From NCBI RefSeq assembly GCF_028502605.1, contig NC_079233.1:5766001-5830000 (forward strand): 64,000 bases of DNA, read 5' to 3'. Shown here in pieces: positions 9,453 to 19,288 of this stretch (positions within the stretch are counted from its first letter, which is position 1; each line of letters starts with the position of its first letter). This stretch comes from Trichoderma breve (taxonomy: Eukaryota; Ascomycota; Sordariomycetes; Hypocreales; Hypocreaceae). Below the pieces are notes generated by a model. That model saw nothing but the letters and a program-made list of their open reading frames with translations. It was not told the DNA's origin and ran no database searches. The translations under genes were made by a program, and so were the position numbers.

Positions 9453-12400
9453 TCAAGAACTGCCACCTCCAGTCAATCCGCCAGTGAGGTTGGTAAGAAG
9501 GCCGCCAGTCAGATTGGTAAGGCCGCCAAGCAATCCGCCAGTCAGATTGGTGCCAAGGCCACCAAGACCAGCCCCTGCTGTGACGTTGATGCCACCGCCG
9601 CCAACGTTCACATCGCCAGTGAGATTACCAAGACCACCAAGATCCGCCCCTGCTGTGACGTTGATGCCACCGCCGCCACCAAGGTTCGCATCGCCAGTGA
9701 GGTTGATACCACCAAGGCCACCAGTGAGGTTGGTGAGGCCACCAGTGAGGTTGGTAAGGCCGCCAGTGAGATTGGTAGGGCCACCCAGATCCAATCCGCC
9801 AGTGAGGTTAGCAGCAAGGCCGTCAAGGCCGAGTCCAATGTCGATGAGGGGAGCGAAGTTCAAATCTAGAATGTCGTTCGCCGCGGGGCAGTTGCTCACG
9901 AACTCTCCATCCGTGGTCTGCTCCTCGCGCGAGACAATGACATTTCCTAGAGGGTCCTGGACAGTGAGCTCAAACTCACCGCAATCCTGAGGGTTGACAA
10001 ACAGGATGCGGATGGGGATATATGCGCCGACATCTGCCGGAGCAACGACCCTCAGGTAGGTGTTGGTTCCGACGGTCGAGTCTCCATCAGCGATAAGGTC
10101 TGCGTTGGCGTTGATCCAGGTTAGCCGAGCAATGTCGCCGAACCAAACGTAGAGACTCTGGTCGGGAACAGGGGCATTGGCACTGAAAGTGTATATTCCT
10201 GCCTGCGCAGGAACAAAGTATCCGATGTGCTGGATGATACTGTAATCAATGCTATTTCCAGTGTCGATGCCATAGACGATGGCGTCCTCAGGGGGGCAAG
10301 TCTCATCAATACCCAGAGTCTGCGTCTGACCAGTGACCGTGGGTGTCTGGCCGGTAAGGGCAACTCGTGCCTGGAATTGCAAAAGCGGCCAGTTCTCATC
10401 CGTCACGGGGTCGTCGTCGTGGAAGGGAATCGTCCCCGGCAATGTCGTGAGGTCACTGGGTGATTGAGCGAGCTTGTAATACGCCCATTGGAAACCCAGA
10501 GAGCAGACTGATCCTTGTTGACATAGTCCGGCGATGCAACTGTCTGTGCCTGTACACTCCAGGTTACTAGTGCAAGGACCGCAATATTGCAGGGTGATAC
10601 CCAAGATATCCAAGCAAACAAGGCCACCTGCGCAATCGGTGGAGTCGTCGCAACCCGGCTCACAGGTGCCATCGATGCTGCAAACTAGGCCGTCGTCACA
10701 AGGAGTGTCGACATCGCATGTCCTGACACACGCACCCAGCTGACACGTTTCGCCGACGGCACATGTCGTGAGACCGCATATCGCTTGGCACGCGGTATTA
10801 TCAACGCAAAGCTCATCAATATCACAAGGAGGGTTCAATCCACAGTTCGCCAAACACGTGTCATTGACGCAGGTCTCGTCGGCGTCGCAAGTTGTTAAAC
10901 CACACGTCTGGAGGCACTCGCCAAGGACACAGATCTCATCAGCATTGCAAGTTGTTAAACCACACGTCTCCAGGCATTCGCCAAGGACACAAGTCTGGTT
11001 AGCATTGCAAGTCGTTAAACCACACGTCTGGAGGCACTCGCCAAGGACACAGATCTCATCAGCATTGCAAGTTGTTAAACCACACGTCTCCAGGCATTCG
11101 CCAAGGACACAAGTCTGGTTAGCATTGCAAGTTGTCAATCCACACGTCTGGAGGCACTCGCCAAGGACACAGATCTCATCAGCATTGCAAGTTGTTAAAC
11201 CACACGTCTCCAGGCATTCGCCAAGGACACAAGTCTGGTTAGCATTGCAAGTTGTCAATCCACACGTCTGGAGGCACTCGCCAAGGACACAGATCTCATC
11301 AGCATTGCAAGTCGTTAAACCACAGGTTTGGAGGCACTCGCCAAGGACACAGGTCTCATCAGCATTGCAAGTTGTCAAGCCACAGGTCTGGAGGCATTCG
11401 CCAAGGACACAGGTCTGGTTAGCATTGCAAGTTGTTAAACCACACGTCTCGAGACACTGGCCAAGGACACAGGTCTGTGTGTCGTCGCAGACGCCAAGGC
11501 CGCACCTTTGGACACAAGCATCGTTCAAGCAAATCTGGTTAGCTTGGCAGGTGCCTAATCCGCATGTCTCGACGCATACGTCGTCGTTGTTGCAAACCTC
11601 ATTGTCCCCACAGGTGATGCCTCCGCATCTCTGTAGACACCTTATGTTATTACAAACCTCATCGGCCTGGCAGACGATATCGCCGCACCTTGGCTGACAT
11701 GTGCCGTCCTCGCAAAGTTCGTCATTCTCGCAGACAACGAGACCGCACAGGGGCTTCAGAACACATTGGAGGAGGTCGTTGCATGTCTCATCAGGTCCGC
11801 AAACAACAAGTCCGCAGTTCTCGTTACACTGGTTGGCTACACACGTCTCGGTGGGCAGACAGACGTCATTGCCGCACGTTGCCTGGCACGTGTTGCCCAC
11901 GCAGACCTCATTGTTCTGGCAAACTGTCAAGCCACATCTTGGCTGGCATTCAAGACCAACGCAAAGCTCTGAATCGTCACAGACAGTAGCACCGCACGTC
12001 TGCAGACACCTATTGTTGACACATATTTCATCGGCATCGCAAGCCGTCAAACCACACGTGCGGTTCCTTACGCACGTATCGTTGACGCAGATGTCGTCTC
12101 CTGTGCAGAAAACGCCGCCGCACCTCCCCACACACCTGTCGTTTATGCATCTCTCGTCGGGCTGGCATGTGGTGGCGCCGCACGTGTTGGGTGCCTGACA
12201 AAAGTTGTTTAAGCAAATTTCACCTAGCCCGCAGTCGGTTGCGGTGTTGACGCAAAACCTCCTCCTAATGCACACCCCAAGTTCACAATCCTCGTTATTG
12301 TTGCAGCCCAGCTCGTTTATACACCTTGTTAAACATTGGCCGTCTCTGCAGGCCAACGTGACATCGCCACAATCTGCATCAATTATGCATTCTGGATTCG

Positions 12401-14714
12401 AAAGAGGGTCCTGGCAGTAGCCGTCTTCGCAAATTTCGCCCAGGTTGCAGTCTCTTGCGGCGTTGGCGCAAAACCTTTTCCTAAGGCACAACCCAAGTTC
12501 GCAAGTTTCAGTAAGGATGTTACAATCCGTTGCGTCGTCACACCTTGTCAGACATTGGTGATCTCTGCAGGCCTGCGTGAGAATATTACAGTCTCCATCA
12601 ACTGTGCATTCATCCTCCTGGCAGTAGCCATCTAAGCAAAGTTCGCCCAGGTTGCAGTCTCTTGCGGCGTTAACGCACAACCTCCTCCTGATGCACACCC
12701 CAAGTTCACAATCCTCGTTATTGTTGCAGCCCAACTCGTTTATACACCTTGTCAAACATTGACCGTCTCTGCAGGCCAACGTGACATCGCCACAATCCGC
12801 ATCAACTGTGCATTCATCCTGAAGAGGTTCCTGGCAGTAGCCATCCAAGCAAATTTCGCCCAGGTTGCAATCTCTTGCGGCGTTGACGCAAAACCTCCTC
12901 CTGATGCACACCCCAAGTTCACAAGTCTCGTTATTGTCGCAGCCCAACTGGTTTATACATCTTGTCAAACATTGACCGTCTCTGCAGGCCAACGTGACAT
13001 CGTTACAGTCTCTGTCGATTGTGCATTCTTCCTGAGGGTCCTCGCAATAGTTGTCTAGGCAAATTTGACCTAGCTCGCAGTCTCTTGCGGCGTTGAGGCA
13101 AAACCTCCTCCTGATGCACACACCAAGTTCGCAAGTTTCGTTATTGTTGCAGCCCTCCTGGTTTAAACACCTTGTCAAACACTGGCCGTCTCTGCAGGTC
13201 TGTGTACCATCGTCACAGTCTCTGTCGATTGTGCATTCTTCCTCAACACACTGGTGGTCCCTGCAGAATTCACCACGCCTTGTGCAGTCTCCGTTGACAT
13301 TGCATTCAGGCCTGACGCATACACCATCCTGTACCTGTACAGCCTCGTTTGCTCTCGCGACCAAGGCCGTCAGGCGCTGAGTCCTCGGCACGCAAATTTC
13401 CCCTTGGTCACAATCGAAATTGAATGTGCAAACCCTCTCCTGCTCGCACTGGTGGTCCCTGCAAACTTCGTTGAGGAGGCCATTGCAGTCCGAATCGATG
13501 GCACAGAACCTCCTGAAAACACAAAAGCCGTTCTCACAGGTTTCACCGTGACGACAGTTTCTGTCCCTCGAGCAGCCAATCTTGGGAAGACACCTGCCAC
13601 TTGAGCAAATCTCTCCAGGAAGACACGTGTTGTCCGATTCGCACCTTTCCTCAGGCTTGCTTTCGCAGTATCCAAATGCATTGCAAAAATCGTCTGACTT
13701 GCAGTCGCGGTCTGAACTGCAAATGTGACCAACCGGACGCTTCTGGCAACTACCATGAATATCACAAATCTGTCCCCACTTGCACTCTGAGTCGACTCTG
13801 CATCGGAATTGCTTGCCTCGGCGGCACTTGCCTTCCCAGTCACAGACTTCATCGTCTTCGCAGTCGTCCTTGTCCTTGCACTTGTTTTCTTTGGGCTTGC
13901 AGAAGCTGTCGTTGCAGGATTCGCCCTCGTGGCACTCCTTCTCCCACTGGCACTTGGGGCACTCGACGTCTTGGCAGACTCTCTGTGAGTTGCAGATTTG
14001 TCCATCCTTGCAGTCCGAATCGCAAGTGCACTGTGGTTCGTCGACTGTCTTGCAAATGCCTCTGTTGGTGCAGATTTGGCCGTGCTTGCAGTCCCAGTTC
14101 TTCTCACAGTCGGGGAAAACAACCTTTTGACAGAAACCGTGATGATTGCAAACCTCACCGTGGGAGCAGTCCTTGTTCGTAGTACACTCAGGTCCATCAT
14201 CGACTACACAAGCCTTCTCGTGACATCGAGGGCCAGGTTGAGGCTGACAGTAGCCGTAAGAATTGCACATGTAACCGGGCGAGCATTCCGTGCTACTCTT
14301 GCACTCGGGCCCTTCAGCATCAGAGGAGTGTTCGCAGATGGCGTTGGAGCTACAGCTGCACGTATTTGGACAGTGATGATCACCAGAGCAACCTCCCCAC
14401 AGCCCGTGGTATATGTCTACAGAATCCCAAGCACCCTTAGGATCCTTGGGATCCTCATGCCATTTCTCACACTCGGGACAGTGGTGCTCCGGGTCGGCAG
14501 TAGGTGGCGGAGTGGGACCGCAGACAAATTCTCCTCGGAGGCACTTCTCGTTGATGTCGTTCAAGTCAACCATGACGGTGCTCGTGACAACGACGGTCGA
14601 GGCGAGCCACTTGTTGTCATTGTCGTGCTCCTGATTCCATTCGCTGCCAGCGGCCGCCGATGCTGCCCAGACAGCTGCCGCCGCCAGGAGGCCGCGGCGA
14701 AAAGACCGCGACAT
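9453..14714 (-). CDS. giant secreted Cys-rich repeat protein with GLEYA/PA14-like domain (putative adhesin)
   Basis: Intronless 1753-aa protein. I start at ATG 14714 (MSRSFRRGLLAAAAVWAASA), which gives a clear signal peptide; longer frames lack ATG. Order: signal peptide 1-23; N-terminal Cys-rich stretch to about 480 with repeated C-x(5)-C-x(3-4)-G-x-x-C knots; a ~70-aa repeat (CRDGQCLTRC, CELGVCIRRR, DCNLGEICLDGYC) about 485-830; ~20-aa units (CGLTTCNADEICVLGECLQT type) about 850-1330; a domain about 1400-1610 with GYFVPAQAGIYTFSAN and YVWFGD motifs, which I read as a GLEYA/PA14-like lectin fold; a tail of Asn-Leu-Thr-Gly-Gly repeats 1625-1753 with many N-glycosylation sequons. No GPI signal or TM is seen at the C-terminus. 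Likely a wall or extracellular matrix protein; adhesion is inferred. Orthology is unknown. Confidence 0.8.
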   Translation of the reverse strand: MSRSFRRGLLAAAAVWAASAAAGSEWNQEHDNDNKWLASTVVVTSTVMVDLNDINEKCLRGEFVCGPTPPPTADPEHHCPECEKWHEDPKDPKGAWDSVDIYHGLWGGCSGDHHCPNTCSCSSNAICEHSSDAEGPECKSSTECSPGYMCNSYGYCQPQPGPRCHEKACVVDDGPECTTNKDCSHGEVCNHHGFCQKVVFPDCEKNWDCKHGQICTNRGICKTVDEPQCTCDSDCKDGQICNSQRVCQDVECPKCQWEKECHEGESCNDSFCKPKENKCKDKDDCEDDEVCDWEGKCRRGKQFRCRVDSECKWGQICDIHGSCQKRPVGHICSSDRDCKSDDFCNAFGYCESKPEERCESDNTCLPGEICSSGRCLPKIGCSRDRNCRHGETCENGFCVFRRFCAIDSDCNGLLNEVCRDHQCEQERVCTFNFDCDQGEICVPRTQRLTALVARANEAVQVQDGVCVRPECNVNGDCTRRGEFCRDHQCVEEECTIDRDCDDGTQTCRDGQCLTRCLNQEGCNNNETCELGVCIRRRFCLNAARDCELGQICLDNYCEDPQEECTIDRDCNDVTLACRDGQCLTRCINQLGCDNNETCELGVCIRRRFCVNAARDCNLGEICLDGYCQEPLQDECTVDADCGDVTLACRDGQCLTRCINELGCNNNEDCELGVCIRRRLCVNAARDCNLGELCLDGYCQEDECTVDGDCNILTQACRDHQCLTRCDDATDCNILTETCELGLCLRKRFCANAARDCNLGEICEDGYCQDPLSNPECIIDADCGDVTLACRDGQCLTRCINELGCNNNEDCELGVCIRRRFCVNTATDCGLGEICLNNFCQAPNTCGATTCQPDERCINDRCVGRCGGVFCTGDDICVNDTCVRNRTCGLTACDADEICVNNRCLQTCGATVCDDSELCVGLECQPRCGLTVCQNNEVCVGNTCQATCGNDVCLPTETCVANQCNENCGLVVCGPDETCNDLLQCVLKPLCGLVVCENDELCEDGTCQPRCGDIVCQADEVCNNIRCLQRCGGITCGDNEVCNNDDVCVETCGLGTCQANQICLNDACVQRCGLGVCDDTQTCVLGQCLETCGLTTCNANQTCVLGECLQTCGLTTCNADETCVLGECLQTCGLTTCNADEICVLGECLQTCGLTTCNANQTCVLGECLETCGLTTCNADEICVLGECLQTCGLTTCNANQTCVLGECLETCGLTTCNADEICVLGECLQTCGLTTCNANQTCVLGECLETCGLTTCNADEICVLGECLQTCGLTTCDADETCVNDTCLANCGLNPPCDIDELCVDNTACQAICGLTTCAVGETCQLGACVRTCDVDTPCDDGLVCSIDGTCEPGCDDSTDCAGGLVCLDILGITLQYCGPCTSNLECTGTDSCIAGLCQQGSVCSLGFQWAYYKLAQSPSDLTTLPGTIPFHDDDPVTDENWPLLQFQARVALTGQTPTVTGQTQTLGIDETCPPEDAIVYGIDTGNSIDYSIIQHIGYFVPAQAGIYTFSANAPVPDQSLYVWFGDIARLTWINANADLIADGDSTVGTNTYLRVVAPADVGAYIPIRILFVNPQDCGEFELTVQDPLGNVIVSREEQTTDGEFVSNCPAANDILDLNFAPLIDIGLGLDGLAANLTGGLDLGGPTNLTGGLTNLTGGLTNLTGGLGGINLTGDANLGGGGGINVTAGADLGGLGNLTGDVNVGGGGINVTAGAGLGGLGTNLTGGLLGGLTNLTGGLLTNLTGGLTGGGSS
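9470..9830 (-). repeat. NLTGG-coding low-complexity array
   Basis: Short G/C-rich tandem motifs on the minus strand encode the Asn-Leu-Thr-Gly-Gly and Gly-Gly-Ile-Asn-Val-Thr repeats of the repeat protein's C-terminal tail. Spacing is irregular but units such as CCAGTGAGGTTGGT recur many times on the plus strand. Confidence 0.8.
10921..11280 (-). repeat. 120-bp higher-order tandem repeat, three copies
   Basis: Alternating 60-bp units (A: cagatctcatc type; B: aagtctggtt type) form a 120-bp block three times, at 10921, 11041 and 11161. The A units at 10921, 11041 and 11161 are identical over 60 bp; the B units at 11101 and 11221 are identical and the one at 10981 differs at a few sites. Single 60-bp units continue to about 11490 with more divergence. 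Each 60-bp unit codes one 20-residue Cys module. Confidence 0.9.
12230..13240 (-). repeat. ~210-bp tandem repeat array, five copies
   Basis: Recurring landmarks such as TCTCTTGCGGCGTT occur near 12450, 12658, 12871 and 13078, with a diverged one near 12236, so the period is about 207-213 bp. Each copy codes a ~70-residue Cys-rich module of the repeat protein. Confidence 0.8.
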
Positions 14715-17428
14715 GTTGTTATGAGCGAACGAATGATAAAACGATTGTGATGAAACAAAAGAGATAAAGGAGTGTTGGGATTCAAGAGCACTATGAAGCC
14801 GACCAGCCGAGAGTAGAGAAAAGTATGTGTATTTAAGCACACGCGCAAATGTCCTGACTGTCGAGATATCCCAGCCATCAACCAATGGCGACCTTGGTCC
14901 GACCAGCAAGCGTCAACAAGAAAGGCGATGCATTCCAACTTTAAATGAAGCATTTTTGCTGCTTCCTCTTCAGGGTTGCCATGTTCGATGGACGTTAAGA
15001 CATTTTACGAAACTAGGTTTGAGGTTTCAGACTCTTACCCTTTATTGGTGCGAATTGGACGTTTACCCCTGGCAAGGCTCTGCATATACTCGTACGTGCA
15101 GGTGAGCTCGGTTGCAAGAAGTTGCCAATACCCTTCTTGGCATATCAATTCGCGGGGAACTATCCATTTTCCAGTTCCCTCTGGTGGTTTTCTCCTTCCC
15201 CTACCCACCTCCACATACCCCTTCATTCGCAGACGGTGATGCCCAGCCAGTTCAAAACTTACAACTTGGTTATAATTGCTTTCTAATATGACAAGGCTCA
15301 GACCCAATTACAGCATATTTTAATTCAAGCTGACAACATATTTGCCCAACCACCACCCCTGATTCTCTCCAAGAAAGGAAAAGGGAAGGCAACTCCTCAT
15401 TATCATAGCAGTACCTCTCTCCAAGAGGAGTAAAGACCAACCCCAGACTACCTAGGTGAATATTCGTCCCTTGACTTGAGAATAACGGTTGAATATCAGC
15501 CCACCGGGAGTCGTCCGCTAAGGGCTCCTCCCGTTCATGTACTTTGATCGGCAGCGGTAAGGCCCCTCTAACTACCCGCCCTTTCCCCTACGACCGCGGG
15601 AGCATCCTTTGCCTGCATTCCCCTGGATGTCTCGGGCTCTCGGTGCTGCACGAGTATGCACTATGAAAAAAAAACGTTCGATGTTTCAGGTACCAATGGA
15701 GATGATCCATTTCAAAGGCCATGGTATCGATACAGCCAAAGGGGGTGCAAAAAACACCGCAGCCTACCACTTACAATTTTATAGTGTAGACCGGCGGCGT
15801 TTTTTTGCAACCCGTATGACAGTGTTCCTATTCTAGCGTCTGTCTTAATTTGCCTCGCTCGCATTAGTTGGCGTTTTGGCTATTGATTAACATTGTGTTT
15901 TATCCCTACAGGTACGTAGGCTGACTTTCAGTAAGGGAAAAGAAAGGGTATGCTTGCAGTATGGAACAGGCAAGCTGATCTCAACCCGTTTTTGAATAGC
16001 TCTGGCTTTGACTTGTGCAGTATGGATATTTTTTGCTGTGCCTAGGATCTTGGGACGTATGAAGTCAAGAAGGAGTACTCCGTTGCGGCACCATTCCTAT
16101 CGGCGAGTGTTGATAAACAACAGACTGCCTTGTAGGCATGTCCTCTGGGCAGCATTAAGTGACAGGTCATTATCCCAATGGCCTTCTATGCAAATATTGT
16201 CTCTAACATAACGGGCTGTAGCTCTGAGTCCAGAGTTGAATTGAGGCTGGTTATTGAGGCTGATAAAATAATGGGATGGTCTTCCGTATATGCAAGCTCA
16301 CCTACGCAAAACACTGACTACGTCACATCAAATATGCATGCAGATGCAGCGACACCTCGGAGAGAAATGGCGAGAGGGAAGACCACTCACAAGTTGACAA
16401 CGCATAGCCCTGGCAAGCTGGTCCCCTTGCGTCCCATAATGTGGCCCTGAGACAGCACGAATTCCTTACTCCGCCAGGGCCAGCGTGTCTCACTGAATGA
16501 CTGGCCGAGACAGTTAACATTGCAGGACTTTGCTCCGGTCAAAGGCCATTGGCCTGAGGGCGAGAGGAAATAAGTAAGGGGGGAGGCGAAATGCCTTGCC
16601 GGTGTTGTTTCGAGCAGTATTCGTCGACATCTCTTTGATCATAGTATTCGTAGCATAGGGACGTTTGCAGCGCCTTTCCTTTGTCTTGCGCCCGCGTCTG
16701 CTGAAGCTGTTGCCTCGTTTCATCCAGAGCCGCTGATCATCCTTGGATTGGAATCGGTAGCACCAGTAGGCCTCCTGATCTTCTTCTTCTTCTTTTCATC
16801 TCATTCTTGTCGCATGGCCAAGGCCTCTGGTCCAAGACAACGGCGTCACGAGACTGAGGGCCACGGCCAGTGTGCAAAAAGAACAAAGAAGCAAACAAGC
16901 GCGCGACACTGGAGGCACCTTGAGGGTTTTTGAAAGAAGAGGAATCCCGTCGGTTGACGATTTTATTCGCGGGCTGTGCAATGAGATAAGTGGATAGTTA
17001 TCACCTGGTGGCACAAGAGAACAAAGACAGGAGGAAGCACAGCCCCTCCTGGGATTGAGCCTGACTGTCGGCTAGGGCTAGGTCAAAGAGAAAGTGTATG
17101 AACTTGAGAAGTTTGCTCGGGCCGGCGGCACGCGACACCAGGCAGTGACTCTCTTCTTTGATAATTCTCTCCGCTTTCTTTATTCCTTTTGTGGATTTTT
17201 TGCGTTGGCGGCTCGGTCGTGAAAGGAAAGGGACTGGTTGCCTGGATCGTGAGAAACGCCTTGTTGAAGCATTACATAAGCCCCGTAGCACAAGTATGGC
17301 TCATCATGGACTTAAAAGACCCCGTTGTCTGCTGCATTGAACGCAAGATATCCAGTATTGAAGCAACTGTGAATCGCTCTCAATTTATTCTATTCAACTT
17401 CAATCCTTCTCATTGACCAATATTCAAA
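14715..17428. other. 2.7-kb gene-free stretch between divergent promoters
   Basis: Lies between the start of the repeat-protein gene (minus) and the Nudix gene (plus), so it holds both promoters. Open frames are short and shadow-like. I find no tRNA, 5S rRNA or transposon signature. Its length may reflect complex regulation of the cell-surface gene; that is a guess. Confidence 0.45.
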
Positions 17429-18312
17429 ATGTCGGCTGAAGATTCAAGTGTCAAAATCAAGATCGAACCCGCATCGCCAGAAACGGCAACCCAGGTTCCA
17501 GGAGATGATGTCGCATCCACCGCCGAAATAAACAAGACCACCGATCAAGCAGCTCCAATGCCAGCCGAATTTCCAAAAGTTGCCGTTCCAAGGGTTGGTG
17601 TCACGGCTGTGATCCAAAATGCAGAGGGCAAATTCCTCTGCAGCATCCGAAAGGGCAGCCATGGCGAGGGTAAGTGTCCCCCTTTTTTTTTTACTCACCT
17701 CGTCCTCAAGGAATTCTATAGCGTGTTCCAATCTGCCTTGGAATGGGATAGAAAGCGTATATCTGCGCGTTTTTTGTTGACATGAGAGCTAACGAATGGG
17801 GGTTTCCACAGGCACATGGCAGTTCCCTGGCGGACACTTGGAGCCTGGAGAGGAGCTCCTGGATTGTGGCGCGCGAGAGACGCTTGAGGAAACGGGCCTT
17901 GAGGTTGAAGGAAAGGGTGTCTTTACTATTACGAATGATGTGTTTCTGAAGGAAGGCAAGCACTACATTACAATCTTTGCCAAGTTCGTCATGAAGGACC
18001 CGAGCCAGAAGCCAAAGGTAAGACTCTCGGGAACTATGGGTGGAAAGCATGGCCTTCTTCACCCCCTTTCCCCGTTATCAATCAGACAGAACGTCATGCT
18101 AGATGAGGTGGCTAACGGTTGGTTGTCTATAGATCTTGGAGCCACAGAAGTGCGACGGATGGTACTGGAAGTCGTGGGATGAGCTGTTGGCCATCAATGA
18201 CGCTGCGGCTGCTGGTACTGCAACGAACGGCCTGTTTCTGCCTCTAGTGAATCTGATCAAGAAGACATCCGACCTCAGCCTCGATGAGTTTATTAAGTCG
18301 AAAGGCTTCTGA
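17429..18312 (+). CDS. Nudix hydrolase (NUDT15/MTH2-like)
   Basis: Hydrolyses a nucleoside diphosphate-linked substrate; the NUDT15-like layout suggests nucleotide-pool sanitation, but the substrate is not certain. Exons 17429..17669, 17812..18017, 18133..18312; introns 142 and 115 nt; 208 aa. An N-terminal extension of about 48 residues is acidic and likely disordered (it includes KIKIEPASPE, which resembles a sumoylation motif). The core begins at VPRVGVTAVI. The Nudix box is complete: G88 (GGHLEPGEELLDCGARETLE) followed by ETGL, with the REx2EE catalytic acids. After it come YITIFAKFV and WYWKSWDEL, typical of this subfamily. The ATG at 17429 is in good context (TCAAAATGTC). Confidence 0.9.
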
Positions 18313-19288
18313 TGCTATCTACGCATCGTTCGGTTTCGACACGTAATCCTACCCCTGCTTATGATTCTTATGATTCTTCTTCTTTTCTTCATCTTTCTAC
18401 TTTAATTTCCCCATTTCTTTTCTCATCGGTACTCGTTGTCTAAGGTCATGGATATGGATATCATGGGCGGCAGGGAGGGCATGTCTGTCTCTTCCGGATT
18501 GTGAATTTTCTGTTCTAGGGTAGGATACGACTGGTGCGATAAAGAAAAAGACGTCAAATCATCAATTACATTCAAGTCTGGGGCGAGAGCTGCTTTGTGG
18601 CTGGAGCCTACAAACTGAGAATGAACTAATAAAATGAACGTATTGCGAAAAGATAAATGCTCATTAAAAGGCTCACTAGAATTCATTGGTGATGCGTGCT
18701 TCAATGATAGTTACCAAGTAGTAGTGACTCAGGGTCAGAAAGACAGAAAGACACGACTGCATGATGTAAGTGCCAGCAGAGCTTTGAGCATATGCATCAG
18801 CATGCAGGATATTAATTGGATGCTTCTCACTCGCATGGCATAATGCAAGGCTATTTTTAGTAGAATTGATTCTGTACACGGACGCAGATGCGCACTTGCT
18901 CGTTTTCTTTTTAGTTTTCTTTCTTTTTCTTGCTCTTCATACTTCTCTTAGCTAGCCCATGAAGCTCGAGTTCTCCTATGCTCACTATCAGTTAGGTATG
19001 CAAATAGCCGTACTACAGAAAGCAACAAGCTTGTACCTTGCCCCAGTTTCTCAGTGCAGAGCTACAAGGCATGCCACGCCCGTTACGTCTTATGCTTATG
19101 GCCGGGCCTCGGAGCTTCTCCCACTATTCTACATACCCACCCCCCAGTGCATTCGTAACCTAACAGTGACGAACCTCATCCAAGCCGAGCCTGTGATATG
19201 CTCCAGTAAGGCGCAACTCCATCGTGCAGGTCGCGAGAGCCGACTCCAGTCTCCGATCGTTTGACGACATGCTTCGAGCCTCGCATCC
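18313..19288. other. intergenic between Nudix and UVRAG-like genes
   Basis: Nudix 3' region followed by the promoter of the next gene. T-rich tracts near 18365-18420 and 18905-18945. No coding feature supported. Confidence 0.45.

Noticed and set aside
10768..11697. 309-codon plus-strand frame inside the repeat gene
   Set aside because: Antisense shadow of the 120-bp repeats; its periodicity (VVKPHVSRHSPRTQ) simply mirrors the Cys-module coding strand.
13370..14200. 276-codon minus-strand frame
   Set aside because: Alternative frame of the same Cys-rich region, with Thr/Ala/Arg bias typical of a shifted repeat frame.
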